From NCBI GenBank assembly GCA_963205245.1, contig CAUJIB010000015.1:1-33529 (forward strand): DNA of 33,529 nucleotides, given 5' to 3'. Below, piece after piece: positions 8,637-19,084 of the stretch (position 1 is its first letter; every line of letters begins with the position of its first letter). Source of the stretch: Pseudomonadota bacterium (GTDB lineage: Bacteria > Pseudomonadota > Alphaproteobacteria > Rickettsiales > SXRF01). The translations under genes and the position numbers were made by a program. The notes under the pieces are model-generated. The model was not told the DNA's origin. It saw only the letters and a list, made by a program, of their open reading frames with translations, and did not search any database.

Positions 8637-9458
8637 TTGCTGGTTGTCAACGTATTACTACAGACGCTGTGCAAAGCTGATGAGGTTCTAACTACGATTG
8701 AATCTATCTCTAAAATTCTTCCTGAAAACCCAGTTCACCAAAGGATTTTTAAATACAATTCTGCCCATTCATTTTTCGGGCTGAAACAATATGAGGCAAC
8801 AATAGAAGAAACGTATGAGTTAATTCAAGAATACTATGTAGTGCTAGGAATATCGCCAGAAGATATAATAGGAAAGAATGCCGATAAAATCCGGCCTCTT
8901 CTCAAAAAGAAGAAAGATACCCCTGATAATCTTAAACACCTAGCTGATAGTCTCTATCTTTACGCCCAAGCCATGAACGCATCGGAACTAGACTCCCAGC
9001 TTGCTCGCATTCATACCATGAAATTCTACGAACTGCCCCATGCGCTTGATACTTTGATACGGGTCGGGCAAGATTTAGTAGATGATTTTATCGGCGCAAG
9101 GCAAATAATTGAAACTAATCTTCTACCCAGCATCCTGCGTTTCAAGCTCACATCAAGAATCATTCCCGTTCGTAGCCAGTATGCGGTTATACTTGCCTAT
9201 TGTGGAGATTTCAATGCAGCGAACGCCGAAATGGCGCGACTAGCCTCTTATGAAGCTGGCCTTGATGAAAAAGGACAATGGGAACTAGCAAACCAGCGCC
9301 AGCTAATTGCCAACATAGAGCGGGCAGGTTCGCCAAAGCAATGGGTATCCAAATGCACACCCTCCATACCTATTCTAGTGGCGAATGTAGGACGGAACGC
9401 TCCGTGCCCTTGCGAGTCTAGGAAAAAATACAAAAAATGCTGCGGCAACAACATGTAA
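8637..9458 (+). CDS. SEC-C motif-containing protein with a helical, TPR-like N-terminal region; start codon uncertain
   Basis: C-terminal SEC-C motif VGRNAPCPCESRKKYKKCCGNN; ORF begins at a TTG and may be 5' truncated or frameshifted. Confidence 0.7.
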   Translation: MLVVNVLLQTLCKADEVLTTIESISKILPENPVHQRIFKYNSAHSFFGLKQYEATIEETYELIQEYYVVLGISPEDIIGKNADKIRPLLKKKKDTPDNLKHLADSLYLYAQAMNASELDSQLARIHTMKFYELPHALDTLIRVGQDLVDDFIGARQIIETNLLPSILRFKLTSRIIPVRSQYAVILAYCGDFNAANAEMARLASYEAGLDEKGQWELANQRQLIANIERAGSPKQWVSKCTPSIPILVANVGRNAPCPCESRKKYKKCCGNNM

Positions 9459-9702
9459 ATTATTCCACCAGGAACAAATTCCCTGTTATAGTTTTTAGCG
9501 AATTTACAGTATAGGCCGAAGAAAGTCGTTGGGTTGCTTCTACTGGATTTCGCCGCACAACCCTATTCCCCTGATATTTTGAAAAAACTCCCTGTAAGTC
9601 GTCATAAACAGGGAAAGTGATTTGCGAGAACTTGTTTTATGTCATCACATGAACTTACTTAATACAAACTATCTATTATCATCTACATAACATGATGAGA
9701 GC

Positions 9703-9757
9703 TTTGCTGGATGGTCTTTGCACACCGCCATATAATGGTTTTGCACAGTCCAGCAAA
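9703..9757. repeat. Inverted repeat TTTGCTGGA ... TCCAGCAAA
   Basis: Perfect 9-bp arms at 9703-9711 and 9749-9757 in a non-coding stretch. Confidence 0.5.
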
Positions 9758-9851
9758 ATACAAAACACAAAAAACCTAGAGTCACAAAGGTTTTAGTATT
9801 TTTTGCCGTCCAGCATTCATTGCAAGCCAGCCAAAATGCATATATAAATTA

Positions 9852-10565
9852 GGAGCTGTACCAGATAGTGCAAAAATGTGTTATGTAACAGCATGCGGAA
9901 AAGTCGATTACGCAGTGGCATTCAGGATAAGTTAATTGAGCATTTTGTGGCAGGAACAACCGCTCGTTGTGCGGCAAGTTTAGCTGGCGTAAACTTCAAG
10001 ACTTCCTGCTATTATTTTCATCGGTTGCGAGAGGTTATATCTGCAAATCTGGAAGCAGAATCGCATGAGTTTTTTGACGGCGAGATCTAGGTTGATGAAT
10101 CTTATTTTGGTGGCACACGCAAGGGTAAACGTGGTCGTGGTGCTGCTGGCAAGGTTCCAGTGTTTGGTCTGCTAAAGCTCGGTGGACGTGTGTATACGAA
10201 GATTATACCCGATGCATCCAGTGCAACTTTTATGCCCATTATTGAGCGCAAAGTGATTCCAGATAGCATTGTTTATTCCGATTACTGGAGGGGTTATAAT
10301 GTGCTGGATGTTAGAGAATTTAAGCACTATCGTATCAATCATTCCAAGCTGTTTGCGTACCAGAAAAATCACATCAATGGCATTGGGAATTTTTGGAATC
10401 AGGCGTAGCGGCACATGCGTAAATTTAATGGTATACCAAGACAGAATTTTGGGCTATTTTTGAAGGAGTGTGAGTGGCGTTTTAACAACCAAAACCCACA
10501 AATGCAATTAAGTCAACTCAAACAATGGGTTGATCAATGTTTAACTAATTAACTGGTACAACCCC
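9852..10565 (+). mobile_element. IS1595-family insertion sequence, about 714 bp, with terminal inverted repeats and 8-bp target site duplication
   Basis: IRL GGAGCTGTACCAGATAGT (9852-9869) versus IRR reverse complement GGGGTTGTACCAGTTAAT (10548-10565), 14/18 identical; perfect flanking repeat ATAAATTA at 9844-9851 and 10566-10573; internal IS1595-like transposase. Confidence 0.92.
9878..10552 (+). pseudogene. IS1595-family (ISXO2-like) transposase interrupted by two in-frame TAG codons
   Basis: One continuous frame from GTG 9878 (or ATG 9893) to TAA 10550-10552, with TAG at 10088-10090 and 10406-10408; motifs VDESYFGGTRKGKRGRGAAGKVPVFGLLK, DSIVYSDYWRGYN, HINGIGNFWNQA*RHMRKFNG. Confidence 0.9.
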
Positions 10566-10607
10566 ATAAATTATATACGCTTTTCTGGTGATTACGATAA
10601 GGATGAT

Positions 10608-11048
10608 ATGACGATACAAATTTTTGTAGATAGTGATTCCTGCCCTGTCAAAGACGAGGCAATACGGGTTGCCACGCGATATAATTTGCAAATTACATTG
10701 GTTAGCAATAAGGGTATGCGCCCCATAAATGCGCCAAATGTAAAGCAAGTGGTAGTAGGTGCGGGTTTTGATGCGGCGGATGATTGGATTGTTGAAAATT
10801 CCAGTGCCGATGACATTGCCGTCACTGCTGATATTAAACTTGCTGCACGGTGTTTGAATAAAGGGCACAAAGTCTTAAATCCGGCAGGCCATATATTTAC
10901 CAAAGAGAACATAGGTTATGCTTTGGCTATGCGTGAGCTAAACGCTCATTTGCGCGAAACAGGAGATATAAAAGGTTATAACCAAGCCTTCACAAAAAAA
11001 GACCGCTCAAATTTTTTACAATCACTTGATATGCTGATTCAAAAATGA
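10608..11048 (+). CDS. yaiI: YaiI/YqxD (UPF0178) family protein, 146 aa
   Basis: MTIQIFVDSDSCPVKDEAIRVATRY...DDIAVTADIKLAARCLNKGHKVLNPAG...RELNAHLRETG, characteristic of UPF0178. Confidence 0.9.
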   Translation: MTIQIFVDSDSCPVKDEAIRVATRYNLQITLVSNKGMRPINAPNVKQVVVGAGFDAADDWIVENSSADDIAVTADIKLAARCLNKGHKVLNPAGHIFTKENIGYALAMRELNAHLRETGDIKGYNQAFTKKDRSNFLQSLDMLIQK

Positions 11049-11053
11049 CGTTA

Positions 11054-13909
11054 TTATTTTACTGCAATGTCCTTATCTAAAAATATTTTTACCTGCCGTA
11101 ATTCTTCTTCAATGGCAGCAAGCATTTCCATTTTGTGTGATTCATAGCTTTCAAAATCAGATTCCGCCTGCTTACATATATTCTGTAATTTTGCCGCCCC
11201 TAAATTTCCGGCAGAACCCTTGAAACGGTGAGCAGCAGATTTCCAATCCTCTTCTTTGTCATCACCGGTATTTTTCCGAAGTATTTCTATAATTTCCTGA
11301 GCCTGCTCCAGAAAAAGATCAGCCAAGGCTCTTTCCTCTTCCTGATCATCATTAGTAAACATACGCAATTGTTCCAGATCAACCGGCGCTTCTTCCTGCT
11401 CTATCGCTATATTTTCCTGCGGTATTTCTATAGATTCTTTAGCAGCATCAAACACAATCCACGCCTCTAAAATTACCTTAAGATTTTCGGAACGCAAGGG
11501 CTTACTTATATAATCATCCATTCCTGCTTTAAGGCATTTTTCGCGATCCCCCATCATGGCATTAGCGGTCATAGCGATTATAGGAGTATGTTTTTTTGTC
11601 CCCTCTTCTAACAGCCGCAACCTCTGGGTAGCCTGATAACCATCCAACTCAGGCATTTGGCAATCCATAAAAATTATATCATAATTTTCTTCATGGTATT
11701 TTTCTATAGCCTGCAAACCGTTTTCTGCCAAATCTATATGCACAAAACCAAATTTACGCAGCAGCTTGGTCGCAAACACCTGATTGAAGTGATAATCCTC
11801 TACCAACAGGGCTTTTACTTCTTTAACCGGCATGAGGTTTTTTGCTTTATGCTTATTTACCGCATGCTTTGCTGATTGTTCAGCATATTTTTCTTCTGAT
11901 ACTTTATAAGGCATCACAAACCAGAAAACCGAGCCTTTTCCCTCTATACTATCCACCCCTATTTCACCACCCATAAGATTTACAAGCTGTTTGCAGATGG
12001 CAAGACCAAGACCTGTACCACCATATTTTCTGGTAACTGACGCATCGGCTTGTGTGAATTTATCAAATATCTCCGCAAATTTATTAGATGGAATACCAAC
12101 GCCAGTATCTTCCACACCGATATAAAGCTTATCTATTCCATCATCTATACGGACGCTAGCGTGCAGACGCACGTAGCCATTATCGGTAAATTTTACTGCA
12201 TTACTTACAAGATTCATAATAACCTGACGTAGGCGTCCCGAATCACCCCAGATATAAGCCGGAACATCGGCAGCATATTCCAATAAAAGTTTGATACCTT
12301 TTTTCTCTGCCTGCGGACGCAAAAGATTAATTGTTTTTGCAAGTTCATCAGGAAAGTTAAAGGTAATATTTTCCAACACCAAGGCTTCAGCTTCTATTTT
12401 AGAAAAATCAAGAATATCATTAAGCAGCATCAGTAAATTTTCAGCCGAACCGTTAATGGTAGCAACAAATTCTTTTTGTTCGGTATTAAGCGGAGTGTCA
12501 GCCAACAGATTCGCTACACCTAAAACCCCATTCATTGGGGTTCTTAGTTCATGGCTCATATTGGCAAGGAAATTAGCTTTAGCATGGGTGGCTTTTTCAG
12601 CCTTATCTTTGGCATCTATTAAATCTATATTTTGTTTTGATATTATATCCTGTAACGTCCGAAACCACTCTACCGCCCGCGCCATCATTCCTATCTCGTC
12701 ACGATAATGCAGATACGGCACTTCTATTTTTTGTGTACTATCAGCAATTACAGTCATTATTTTCTGGAGATTTATTATAGGGCGGGTCACGCTGCCTGTG
12801 ATAAACCAAAATAATATCAACGCAAAAATCACAGATATTCCAGTCCATAGCAGTATCTGCTGCTGATAGCTCTGGAAGCTGTTAATACGAATAGATAAAA
12901 AATCGCCTAATTCAGGCGATATTGTTTCCCATAAAAGAAAAGATGCAGAAATAGCATCCTTATCACCTATATCAAAAAATTTTGGATTATTTATTCCTGC
13001 ATTTTTATCTGATAATTGCAAAATAAGTTTTTCCATCACCGATTTGAAATCGGCTAAAGCTTTAGAGATTGTGGCTTTGAAGTTGGGGTTTTCATCATAA
13101 AAATTAGAATCCTCAATTATGGCTTTGCTTATACTTTTATCTATATGTTTTATATCTTCCAGCAACAGGCGGGATTGCATTAAGGCTTCAATCCTTGCGG
13201 AACCAGAACTATTGCTTAGATAAGCATATTTAATATTAATGATATCAGAAAGGCGATTGATAATATTAGGCAAAACAAATGATGTTACATTCATTGTGTA
13301 ATAGCTATCCAGATCAGGATCCAGAATCAGGTTTGAACTATCACCAACATATAGAATAAGTTCAAAAACATGTCCTATATATGTATCATATTTTTGTGCC
13401 TTACTTGTAAAATCATCTATTTTAGATTCCCTCAGGTTTTTCCACTCTTTTTTTAGAGAGCTTATACTAAGATAAGGTTTATTGCGCTCTATAAAATCTT
13501 TATCAGTAACTTGCAAGTCTTTACCGTAAAGATTAATGTATTCTTCTAATTGTTTATAAATGACATCTGCATCCTGATATTCTAAATTAGCATCATGCTC
13601 ATTAGGTTTTGAATAGAAATTATATTTTTGCTCAAGGGCGGTTTTTAGTATCACCATCCCTATCTGCTGGAAGTTATTACCTCTTATTTCCAAAGTAGAA
13701 AATTTAATGTTGCGCTGAACGCCACTAATAACAAAGAAGAATAATACCGAGAGTGGGATAATAAACGCGATATTGATTAGCATTAAACGTTTGCGGATAG
13801 ATAATGAATATAAAAAACCCGCTAGTTTTTCCCTATAAACACTCTCTTTATAGAGAGAAACAATACCAAAAAACAATATCAACGTAAGGAATAGGATAGT
13901 TTCAGACAT
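11054..13909 (-). CDS. Hybrid sensor histidine kinase (TM sensor, HAMP-like, HisKA, HATPase, REC, HPt), 951 aa
   Basis: H-box [20 protein letters not shown] boxes [45 protein letters not shown] and DDYISKP; HPt-like [14 protein letters not shown]. Confidence 0.93.
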   Translation of the reverse strand: MSETILFLTLILFFGIVSLYKESVYREKLAGFLYSLSIRKRLMLINIAFIIPLSVLFFFVISGVQRNIKFSTLEIRGNNFQQIGMVILKTALEQKYNFYSKPNEHDANLEYQDADVIYKQLEEYINLYGKDLQVTDKDFIERNKPYLSISSLKKEWKNLRESKIDDFTSKAQKYDTYIGHVFELILYVGDSSNLILDPDLDSYYTMNVTSFVLPNIINRLSDIINIKYAYLSNSSGSARIEALMQSRLLLEDIKHIDKSISKAIIEDSNFYDENPNFKATISKALADFKSVMEKLILQLSDKNAGINNPKFFDIGDKDAISASFLLWETISPELGDFLSIRINSFQSYQQQILLWTGISVIFALILFWFITGSVTRPIINLQKIMTVIADSTQKIEVPYLHYRDEIGMMARAVEWFRTLQDIISKQNIDLIDAKDKAEKATHAKANFLANMSHELRTPMNGVLGVANLLADTPLNTEQKEFVATINGSAENLLMLLNDILDFSKIEAEALVLENITFNFPDELAKTINLLRPQAEKKGIKLLLEYAADVPAYIWGDSGRLRQVIMNLVSNAVKFTDNGYVRLHASVRIDDGIDKLYIGVEDTGVGIPSNKFAEIFDKFTQADASVTRKYGGTGLGLAICKQLVNLMGGEIGVDSIEGKGSVFWFVMPYKVSEEKYAEQSAKHAVNKHKAKNLMPVKEVKALLVEDYHFNQVFATKLLRKFGFVHIDLAENGLQAIEKYHEENYDIIFMDCQMPELDGYQATQRLRLLEEGTKKHTPIIAMTANAMMGDREKCLKAGMDDYISKPLRSENLKVILEAWIVFDAAKESIEIPQENIAIEQEEAPVDLEQLRMFTNDDQEEERALADLFLEQAQEIIEILRKNTGDDKEEDWKSAAHRFKGSAGNLGAAKLQNICKQAESDFESYESHKMEMLAAIEEELRQVKIFLDKDIAVK

Positions 13910-13943
13910 AAATTCTACTCCCCGTTAATATAAATTATTGCTA

Positions 13944-14810
13944 TTAATGCTTGATGGTCGGACACCGGTTAATATATTGAAAGAGCCTGTCACGAGCAAA
14001 AGGCTTAGCAACAAACCCCTTTGCCCCAAGATTTACCGCCTGTATCACATTAGTATGATCAGAATTACCACTAAGCATCAACACATAAGCATCCGGATCA
14101 ATTTCCATAATTTTTTCTAATAATTCATGGCCCGTTACATCGGGTAGGTTTATATCAAGAAACAATATGTCAGGAGCAAGGCTTATATAGGTAGAAATAG
14201 CAAGATCAGCGGTGCTTAGAGAGGTAAGAGAATATTGTTTTTTGAGAGCATTTTCTACCAGCCTGCGGGAAAAAGCATCATCCTCCACAATCATGAATTC
14301 AGGTTTTTTGCGGGCATTACGCCGTGCAGGAATATCTGATATTTTATTATTGGGAAAATTATTACTCAAAATCATCTGACGTTTACGCTGCACCTGCTCT
14401 ATCTCATTTTTTTTCTGGGCAGATTCTACTTCTTCATGGTGTTTTTCTACCTTATTTTCCAGCATAGTAAGTAAATTGCTGATTTGGGTTTTCAAATCAT
14501 AAATCTTTACCAAGTCATTATTCACTCCTAAATTGGCGTAGGACGAAACTTCCAGAAGAAAATGGTGAACATTCCGATTATTCATTTCCGGAATCAACAC
14601 ACTGATATCGCCATCTTCACATAAATAAATTTGTAGTTGTGGAGAAAATATATTTTTTTGTGCAGATTCTATTATTTTTTCTTTGATGCCAGAAATCTCA
14701 GGTTTATTTGATAGGCGGAAATAAGTACATAATTCCAGATCTGTTCTTTTTAAGCTTTCTTCCAGTTTTTTTATTAATTTGGTATATGCTGATTTATCAA
14801 TTACAATCAT
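13944..14810 (-). CDS. Response regulator with C-terminal REC domain and uncharacterised N-terminal region
   Basis: FMIVEDDAFSRRLVENAL...DILFLDINLPDVTGHELL...LSGNSD...GAKGFVAKPF; likely start at 14810 (MIVIDKSAYT) after aggaaa; the ORF extends to 14873. Confidence 0.85.
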   Translation of the reverse strand: MIVIDKSAYTKLIKKLEESLKRTDLELCTYFRLSNKPEISGIKEKIIESAQKNIFSPQLQIYLCEDGDISVLIPEMNNRNVHHFLLEVSSYANLGVNNDLVKIYDLKTQISNLLTMLENKVEKHHEEVESAQKKNEIEQVQRKRQMILSNNFPNNKISDIPARRNARKKPEFMIVEDDAFSRRLVENALKKQYSLTSLSTADLAISTYISLAPDILFLDINLPDVTGHELLEKIMEIDPDAYVLMLSGNSDHTNVIQAVNLGAKGFVAKPFARDRLFQYINRCPTIKH

Positions 14811-14922
14811 CACATTTCCTTTTTCAAAACATATATTTTTAGTTGCAATATTATGTAACTTAATTCTCCACAATCAAAAACAATGACATATTATGCTTTT
14901 AATACAGAAGAGTAAGATATTA

Positions 14923-14945
14923 TAATTCTTTACAGTAAAGAATTA
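14923..14945. repeat. Perfect 23-bp palindrome TAATTCTTTAC-A-GTAAAGAATTA
   Basis: 11-bp arms at 14923-14933 and 14935-14945 around one central base, immediately downstream of the SMR gene stop codon. Confidence 0.85.
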
Positions 14946-14946
14946 C

Positions 14947-15267
14947 TTAATTATTGCCGGTAAATTTCAAACCTAAAATAGAAACCACCAATAAAGCTAA
15001 AAATACTACTCTTAAAATGGAAATTGATTCCTGAAATAATACAATCCCTAAGACGGATGCTCCAAAAGCTCCTATCCCCACCCATACGGCATAGGCAGTG
15101 CCAATAGGTAATATCTGAGCAGCCTTCGCCAATAAATACATGCTGGCTGCTAGAGTTATAAGTGTAAAAACACTAGGCCATAAGCGGGTAAATCCCTCTG
15201 TATATTTAAGACCGATAGCCCAACACACTTCCAATAAACCAGCAAATACCAGATAAACCCATGCCAC
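14947..15267 (-). CDS. sugE: SMR family transporter, SugE/Gdx-like, 106 aa
   Basis: VAWVYLVFAGLLEVCWAIGLKYTEGFTRLWPS...LPIGTAYAVWVGIGAFGASVLGIVLFQES; likely GTG start at 15267 preceded by AGGAG. Confidence 0.85.
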   Translation of the reverse strand: MAWVYLVFAGLLEVCWAIGLKYTEGFTRLWPSVFTLITLAASMYLLAKAAQILPIGTAYAVWVGIGAFGASVLGIVLFQESISILRVVFLALLVVSILGLKFTGNN

Positions 15268-15386
15268 AGCCAATACTCCTCTAAAAATTAGACCAGCACA
15301 ATAAAAGAAATGACACAAGATTTATTGCAAGCAAGCATAAATACGGATATTTCTATGAAAATCAAATACAGCAACAACTAAAAATA

Positions 15387-15794
15387 ATGCCGCAACCTAA
15401 ATTCCTTTCCAAGCCAATGACAGAAATGACTCCTGAAGAGTGGGAATCACTATGCGATGGCTGTGGTTTATGCTGCCAGATTAGAATAGAGGATATTGAT
15501 AGTGGTGAAATCTCCCTTTCTAATGTCGCCTGCCTCTATTTATGCCTTAACACTCATAAATGCACTGATTATGCTAACCGTCAAAAAAACGTAGCAGATT
15601 GCGTAAAAGTAACACCTGAAAATGTTCATAAGATGGACTGGCTACCTTTTACATGTGGATACCGTGTTGTGGCACGTGGCGAACCATTGCCGCGCTGGCA
15701 TTATTTAGTATGCGGCAATAGCGAAAGGGTACATACATCTGGTCCTTCTATGAAAGGCAGTATTATTTCCGAAGATGATGCAGATTGGGAATAG
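15387..15794 (+). CDS. ycgN: YcgN family cysteine cluster protein (UPF0260), 135 aa
   Basis: WESLCDGCGLCCQIRIED...CLYLCLNTHKCTDYANR...DWLPFTCGYRVVARGEPLPRWHYLVCG. Confidence 0.9.
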   Translation: MPQPKFLSKPMTEMTPEEWESLCDGCGLCCQIRIEDIDSGEISLSNVACLYLCLNTHKCTDYANRQKNVADCVKVTPENVHKMDWLPFTCGYRVVARGEPLPRWHYLVCGNSERVHTSGPSMKGSIISEDDADWE

Positions 15795-15797
15795 ATT

Positions 15798-17174
15798 TTA
15801 AGCCGCCCATTCATCTTCTAAATTAAGATCACAAATCCATGGCTCTCCCGGTATAACTTCCTGACGACCAACAGATACATAGTGGAAACCATGAGCCTTC
15901 ATATCCTGACGCTTATAAATATTACGTAAATCAACTACTAAAGAACCGCGCAACTGTTTCTTGACCTGTTTAAGTTCAAGGCTGCGGAATTCATTCCATT
16001 CGGTAAGTATCAGAAGTATATCAGCATCCTGCATGGCACTATAAGAATTATCGTACCATGTAATATGCTCATGATGCTCCTTAAAATACAAAGCAGCCTC
16101 TTTCATTCCTTGCGGGTCATAAGCCTTTATTTTCGCACCAGCTGCTATTAACGCTGGCACAATCACAAGGCTTGCGCTTTCGCGCATATCATCAGTACCC
16201 GGTTTGAACGTAAGACCAAGCACTGCAATATTTTTTCCCTGAACATCCCCGCCAGCAGATTTTATGATTTTTTCTACCATACGAGTTTTACGCTCTTCAT
16301 TACTTGCAATAGTCGCTGCCACAATTTTACTTGGCGTTCCTGCGTTCATAGACATTTGCTGCAGTGCTAAAGTATCTTTTGGAAAACATGAACCACCATA
16401 GCCCGGCCCTGCCTGTAAAAATTTATTTCCGATACGGCTGTCAAACCCCATGCCTCGTGCTACATCACGAATATTCGCGCTGGTTTTCTCACATAAATCG
16501 GCTATTTCATTGATAAAAGCAATCCGCGCGGCAAGCAAGCTATTGGAAGCATATTTTATCATTTCTGCACTTTCAAAAGTGGTGAACAGAATTTTTGCCC
16601 CATTTAAGCAAATTGGCTCATATATTTTATTTAATACATCATGCGCACGCTTGGAATCTACCCCAACAACAATACGATCAGGCGACATAAAATCTTTTAT
16701 CGCGCTGCCCTCACGCAAAAATTCCGGATTGGATGCAACGTCAAAATCCGCATCGGGATTCGTTTCAGAAATTATTTTGGCAACAGAACGATTTGTACCA
16801 AGCGGAACTGTGGATTTATTAACTACCAAGGTATAATCTTTGAGATGTTTTGCCACTTCCTTTACCACTATATTCAAAGCCGTTAAATCCGGCATGCCAT
16901 CAGTTTTATTAGGTGGTGTGCCAACCGCAATAAACACTACATCTGAATTTCCTACGGCCTGTGCCAGATCAATTGAAAAAGACAGACGACCTGACTTGCG
17001 GTTACTTTCAACCATCTGCTCCAAACCAGGCTCATAAATCGGCATTATATGCTGCTGCAATTTTGCGATTTTATCTGCATCTTTATCAACACAGGTAACC
17101 CTAAAACCAAACTCAGAAAAGCATACACCAGATACCAGACCAACATAGCCTGTACCAATCACTGCTATTTGCAT
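15798..17174 (-). CDS. ugd: UDP-glucose 6-dehydrogenase, 458 aa
   Basis: MQIAVIGTGYVGLVSGVCFSEFG...FLQAGPGYGGSCFPKDTLAL...LGLTFKPGTDDMRESAS. Confidence 0.95.
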   Translation of the reverse strand: MQIAVIGTGYVGLVSGVCFSEFGFRVTCVDKDADKIAKLQQHIMPIYEPGLEQMVESNRKSGRLSFSIDLAQAVGNSDVVFIAVGTPPNKTDGMPDLTALNIVVKEVAKHLKDYTLVVNKSTVPLGTNRSVAKIISETNPDADFDVASNPEFLREGSAIKDFMSPDRIVVGVDSKRAHDVLNKIYEPICLNGAKILFTTFESAEMIKYASNSLLAARIAFINEIADLCEKTSANIRDVARGMGFDSRIGNKFLQAGPGYGGSCFPKDTLALQQMSMNAGTPSKIVAATIASNEERKTRMVEKIIKSAGGDVQGKNIAVLGLTFKPGTDDMRESASLVIVPALIAAGAKIKAYDPQGMKEAALYFKEHHEHITWYDNSYSAMQDADILLILTEWNEFRSLELKQVKKQLRGSLVVDLRNIYKRQDMKAHGFHYVSVGRQEVIPGEPWICDLNLEDEWAA

Positions 17175-17208
17175 TTAATTCTCCGTATTATTTTATAATA
17201 ATCTGTTA

Positions 17209-18120
17209 CTATTTAACACCAGCACGATCAAACACGCCTACAAGCTGGTTTATAAGCCTACCACGCACATCTTCACGCTCAAGGGCAAAGGCAACATTGG
17301 CTGCAACAAATCCTGTAAGCCCACCACAGTCATAACGTACACCATCATAACGATAACCAAAAACATCACTTCTGCCAATCATAGTTGCAATCGCATCCGT
17401 AAGCTGTATCTCTCCACCTGCACCAGCTTTTTGTTTTGCTAAAATATCCATAACTTCCGGCTGCAAAATATATCTACCAATAATAGAAAGGGTAGATGGA
17501 GCTTTTTCCGGAGCAGGCTTTTCCACCAAACCTCTGGCTTTTACCAGTTTCGCATCTGAATTGGAGAATTTGGAATCTATGTCCACAATCCCGTATTTTT
17601 CAGTATCGGATTTAGGGATATCCATAACCCCAAGAATATTACCGCCACAATCTTCATACTGCTCTACCATCTGTTTAAGACAAGCTTTTTTGGAAAGCAC
17701 CAAATCATCCGCCAAAATCACCGCAAACGGCTCATCCCCGATCAAATTACGGGCACACCATACTGCATGCCCCAAACCCAAAGGCTGACGCTGACGAGTA
17801 AATATAATATTTCCTGCTTCTGGAATCCACTCTGTAGTTACTTTTAATTCACGCTTTTTATTTTTATTACTTAATATATCCTGCAGCTCGTATGAATAAT
17901 CAAAATGGTCAGCTATTGCACCTTTATTCCTGCCGGTAACAAATATAAATTCCTCAATCCCTGCTGCGTGCGCTTCTTCAAAAGCATAATGAATAAGAGG
18001 TTTATCCACTACAGGCAACATTTCCTTAGGCATAGATTTAGTAGCTGGTAGAAAGCGAGTTCCAAGCCCACCTACCGGAAATATAACTTTTCTAATTTTT
18101 TTATGTTTCTTTTTTGTCAT
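17209..18120 (-). CDS. galU: UTP-glucose-1-phosphate uridylyltransferase, 303 aa
   Basis: [55 protein letters not shown]...[10 protein letters not shown]. Confidence 0.95.
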   Translation of the reverse strand: MTKKKHKKIRKVIFPVGGLGTRFLPATKSMPKEMLPVVDKPLIHYAFEEAHAAGIEEFIFVTGRNKGAIADHFDYSYELQDILSNKNKKRELKVTTEWIPEAGNIIFTRQRQPLGLGHAVWCARNLIGDEPFAVILADDLVLSKKACLKQMVEQYEDCGGNILGVMDIPKSDTEKYGIVDIDSKFSNSDAKLVKARGLVEKPAPEKAPSTLSIIGRYILQPEVMDILAKQKAGAGGEIQLTDAIATMIGRSDVFGYRYDGVRYDCGGLTGFVAANVAFALEREDVRGRLINQLVGVFDRAGVK

Positions 18121-18278
18121 AAGAGTACGCCATTTAATAATTTATTTGTTAATATACTATTCTAAAACCTGCTATAGCTTGGCTCTGATATTTGTTATTG
18201 CAAGGCAGCATTCAAACAAGAAAATCCATAAAAAGTCAAAACATTTCATCTGTTTTATAAAATATGCCAAAATAGGGC

Positions 18279-18306
18279 TTGACAGGCAAAAAGCCATGTA
18301 TATTCT
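18279..18306 (+). promoter_or_regulatory. Candidate sigma70 promoter for rpmG
   Basis: TTGACA (18279-18284), 16 bp, TATTCT (18301-18306), about 47 bp upstream of the rpmG ATG. Confidence 0.5.
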
Positions 18307-18352
18307 ACCGCTCTTTATTGTTAAGGTACGAATTTTAATAGGATGTTTAGTT

Positions 18353-18520
18353 ATGGCTAAGAAAAATATTGTTTTAATTAAATTGGTTAGCTCAGCTGAT
18401 ACCGGTTTTTATTATGTAGCAAAAAAGAACCCTAAAACCAAAACAGAAAAACTCTCTTTCCGTAAGTACGATCCTGTTGTTCGTAAACATGTTGTATTTA
18501 ACGAAGCGAAAATTAAATAA
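18353..18520 (+). CDS. rpmG: 50S ribosomal protein L33, 55 aa
   Basis: [55 protein letters not shown]. Confidence 0.95.
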   Translation: MAKKNIVLIKLVSSADTGFYYVAKKNPKTKTEKLSFRKYDPVVRKHVVFNEAKIK

Positions 18521-18540
18521 TCAACCCATTATTTGATAAG

Positions 18541-18945
18541 GTGCTGAGTTTTATGGTTTTTATTATCAATCCTGCGCTTGCTGCCAGCGATACTACTACT
18601 GTTTCTGCCCCTGCAATTGAATCTACTCCTTATGATTTATCTGCTGAAAAGGTGATGATGGATAATTTCCTCATCCTTGGTGTTTTATTTTTTATTTTTT
18701 ATTTTGTGCTTATCAAACCGCAACAAAAGCGCGTTAGACAGCATCAGGAAATGGTTAAATCCCTTAAAAAAGGCGACAAGATTATCACAAGCGGCGGTCT
18801 GATTGGAGCTATAATAAAATTTGAAGGTGACGATATAGTGGTTCTGGAAATCTCCCAGGGCGTACGGGTACGCGTTGCTAAATCTGCTATTTCTGAAGTT
18901 GCAGATGATAAGATTGCCGGCGGCGAAGGTGCAAACGATAATTAA
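18541..18945 (+). CDS. yajC: Preprotein translocase subunit YajC
   Basis: Single TM (FLILGVLFFIFYFVLIKPQQKRVRQHQEMVKSLKKGDKIITSGGLIGAI); upstream of secD. Start may be ATG 18553. Confidence 0.93.
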   Translation: MLSFMVFIINPALAASDTTTVSAPAIESTPYDLSAEKVMMDNFLILGVLFFIFYFVLIKPQQKRVRQHQEMVKSLKKGDKIITSGGLIGAIIKFEGDDIVVLEISQGVRVRVAKSAISEVADDKIAGGEGANDN

Positions 18946-19084
18946 TTATTAATCTATATTTCTAATATTATGCCAGTTTTGTAAAACGCATTGCAAAAAT
19001 TGTTCTTTTCTTATAACTAAATTATTGCTGCAAAAATTAATTGCAATAAGCTAAACATATCAGCAATTTAATACGGAGTGATAA

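Noticed and set aside
9459-9851. tRNA or known ncRNA gene in the gap before the IS
   Set aside because: No cloverleaf or recognisable ncRNA motif could be found by eye.
10160-10408. Separate small protein ORF inside the IS
   Set aside because: It is the middle segment of the same transposase frame, bounded by the two TAG codons.
14947-15318. Guanidine riboswitch upstream of the SugE/Gdx-like gene
   Set aside because: Such transporters can be riboswitch-controlled, but I saw no ykkC or mini-ykkC type hairpins in 15268-15386.
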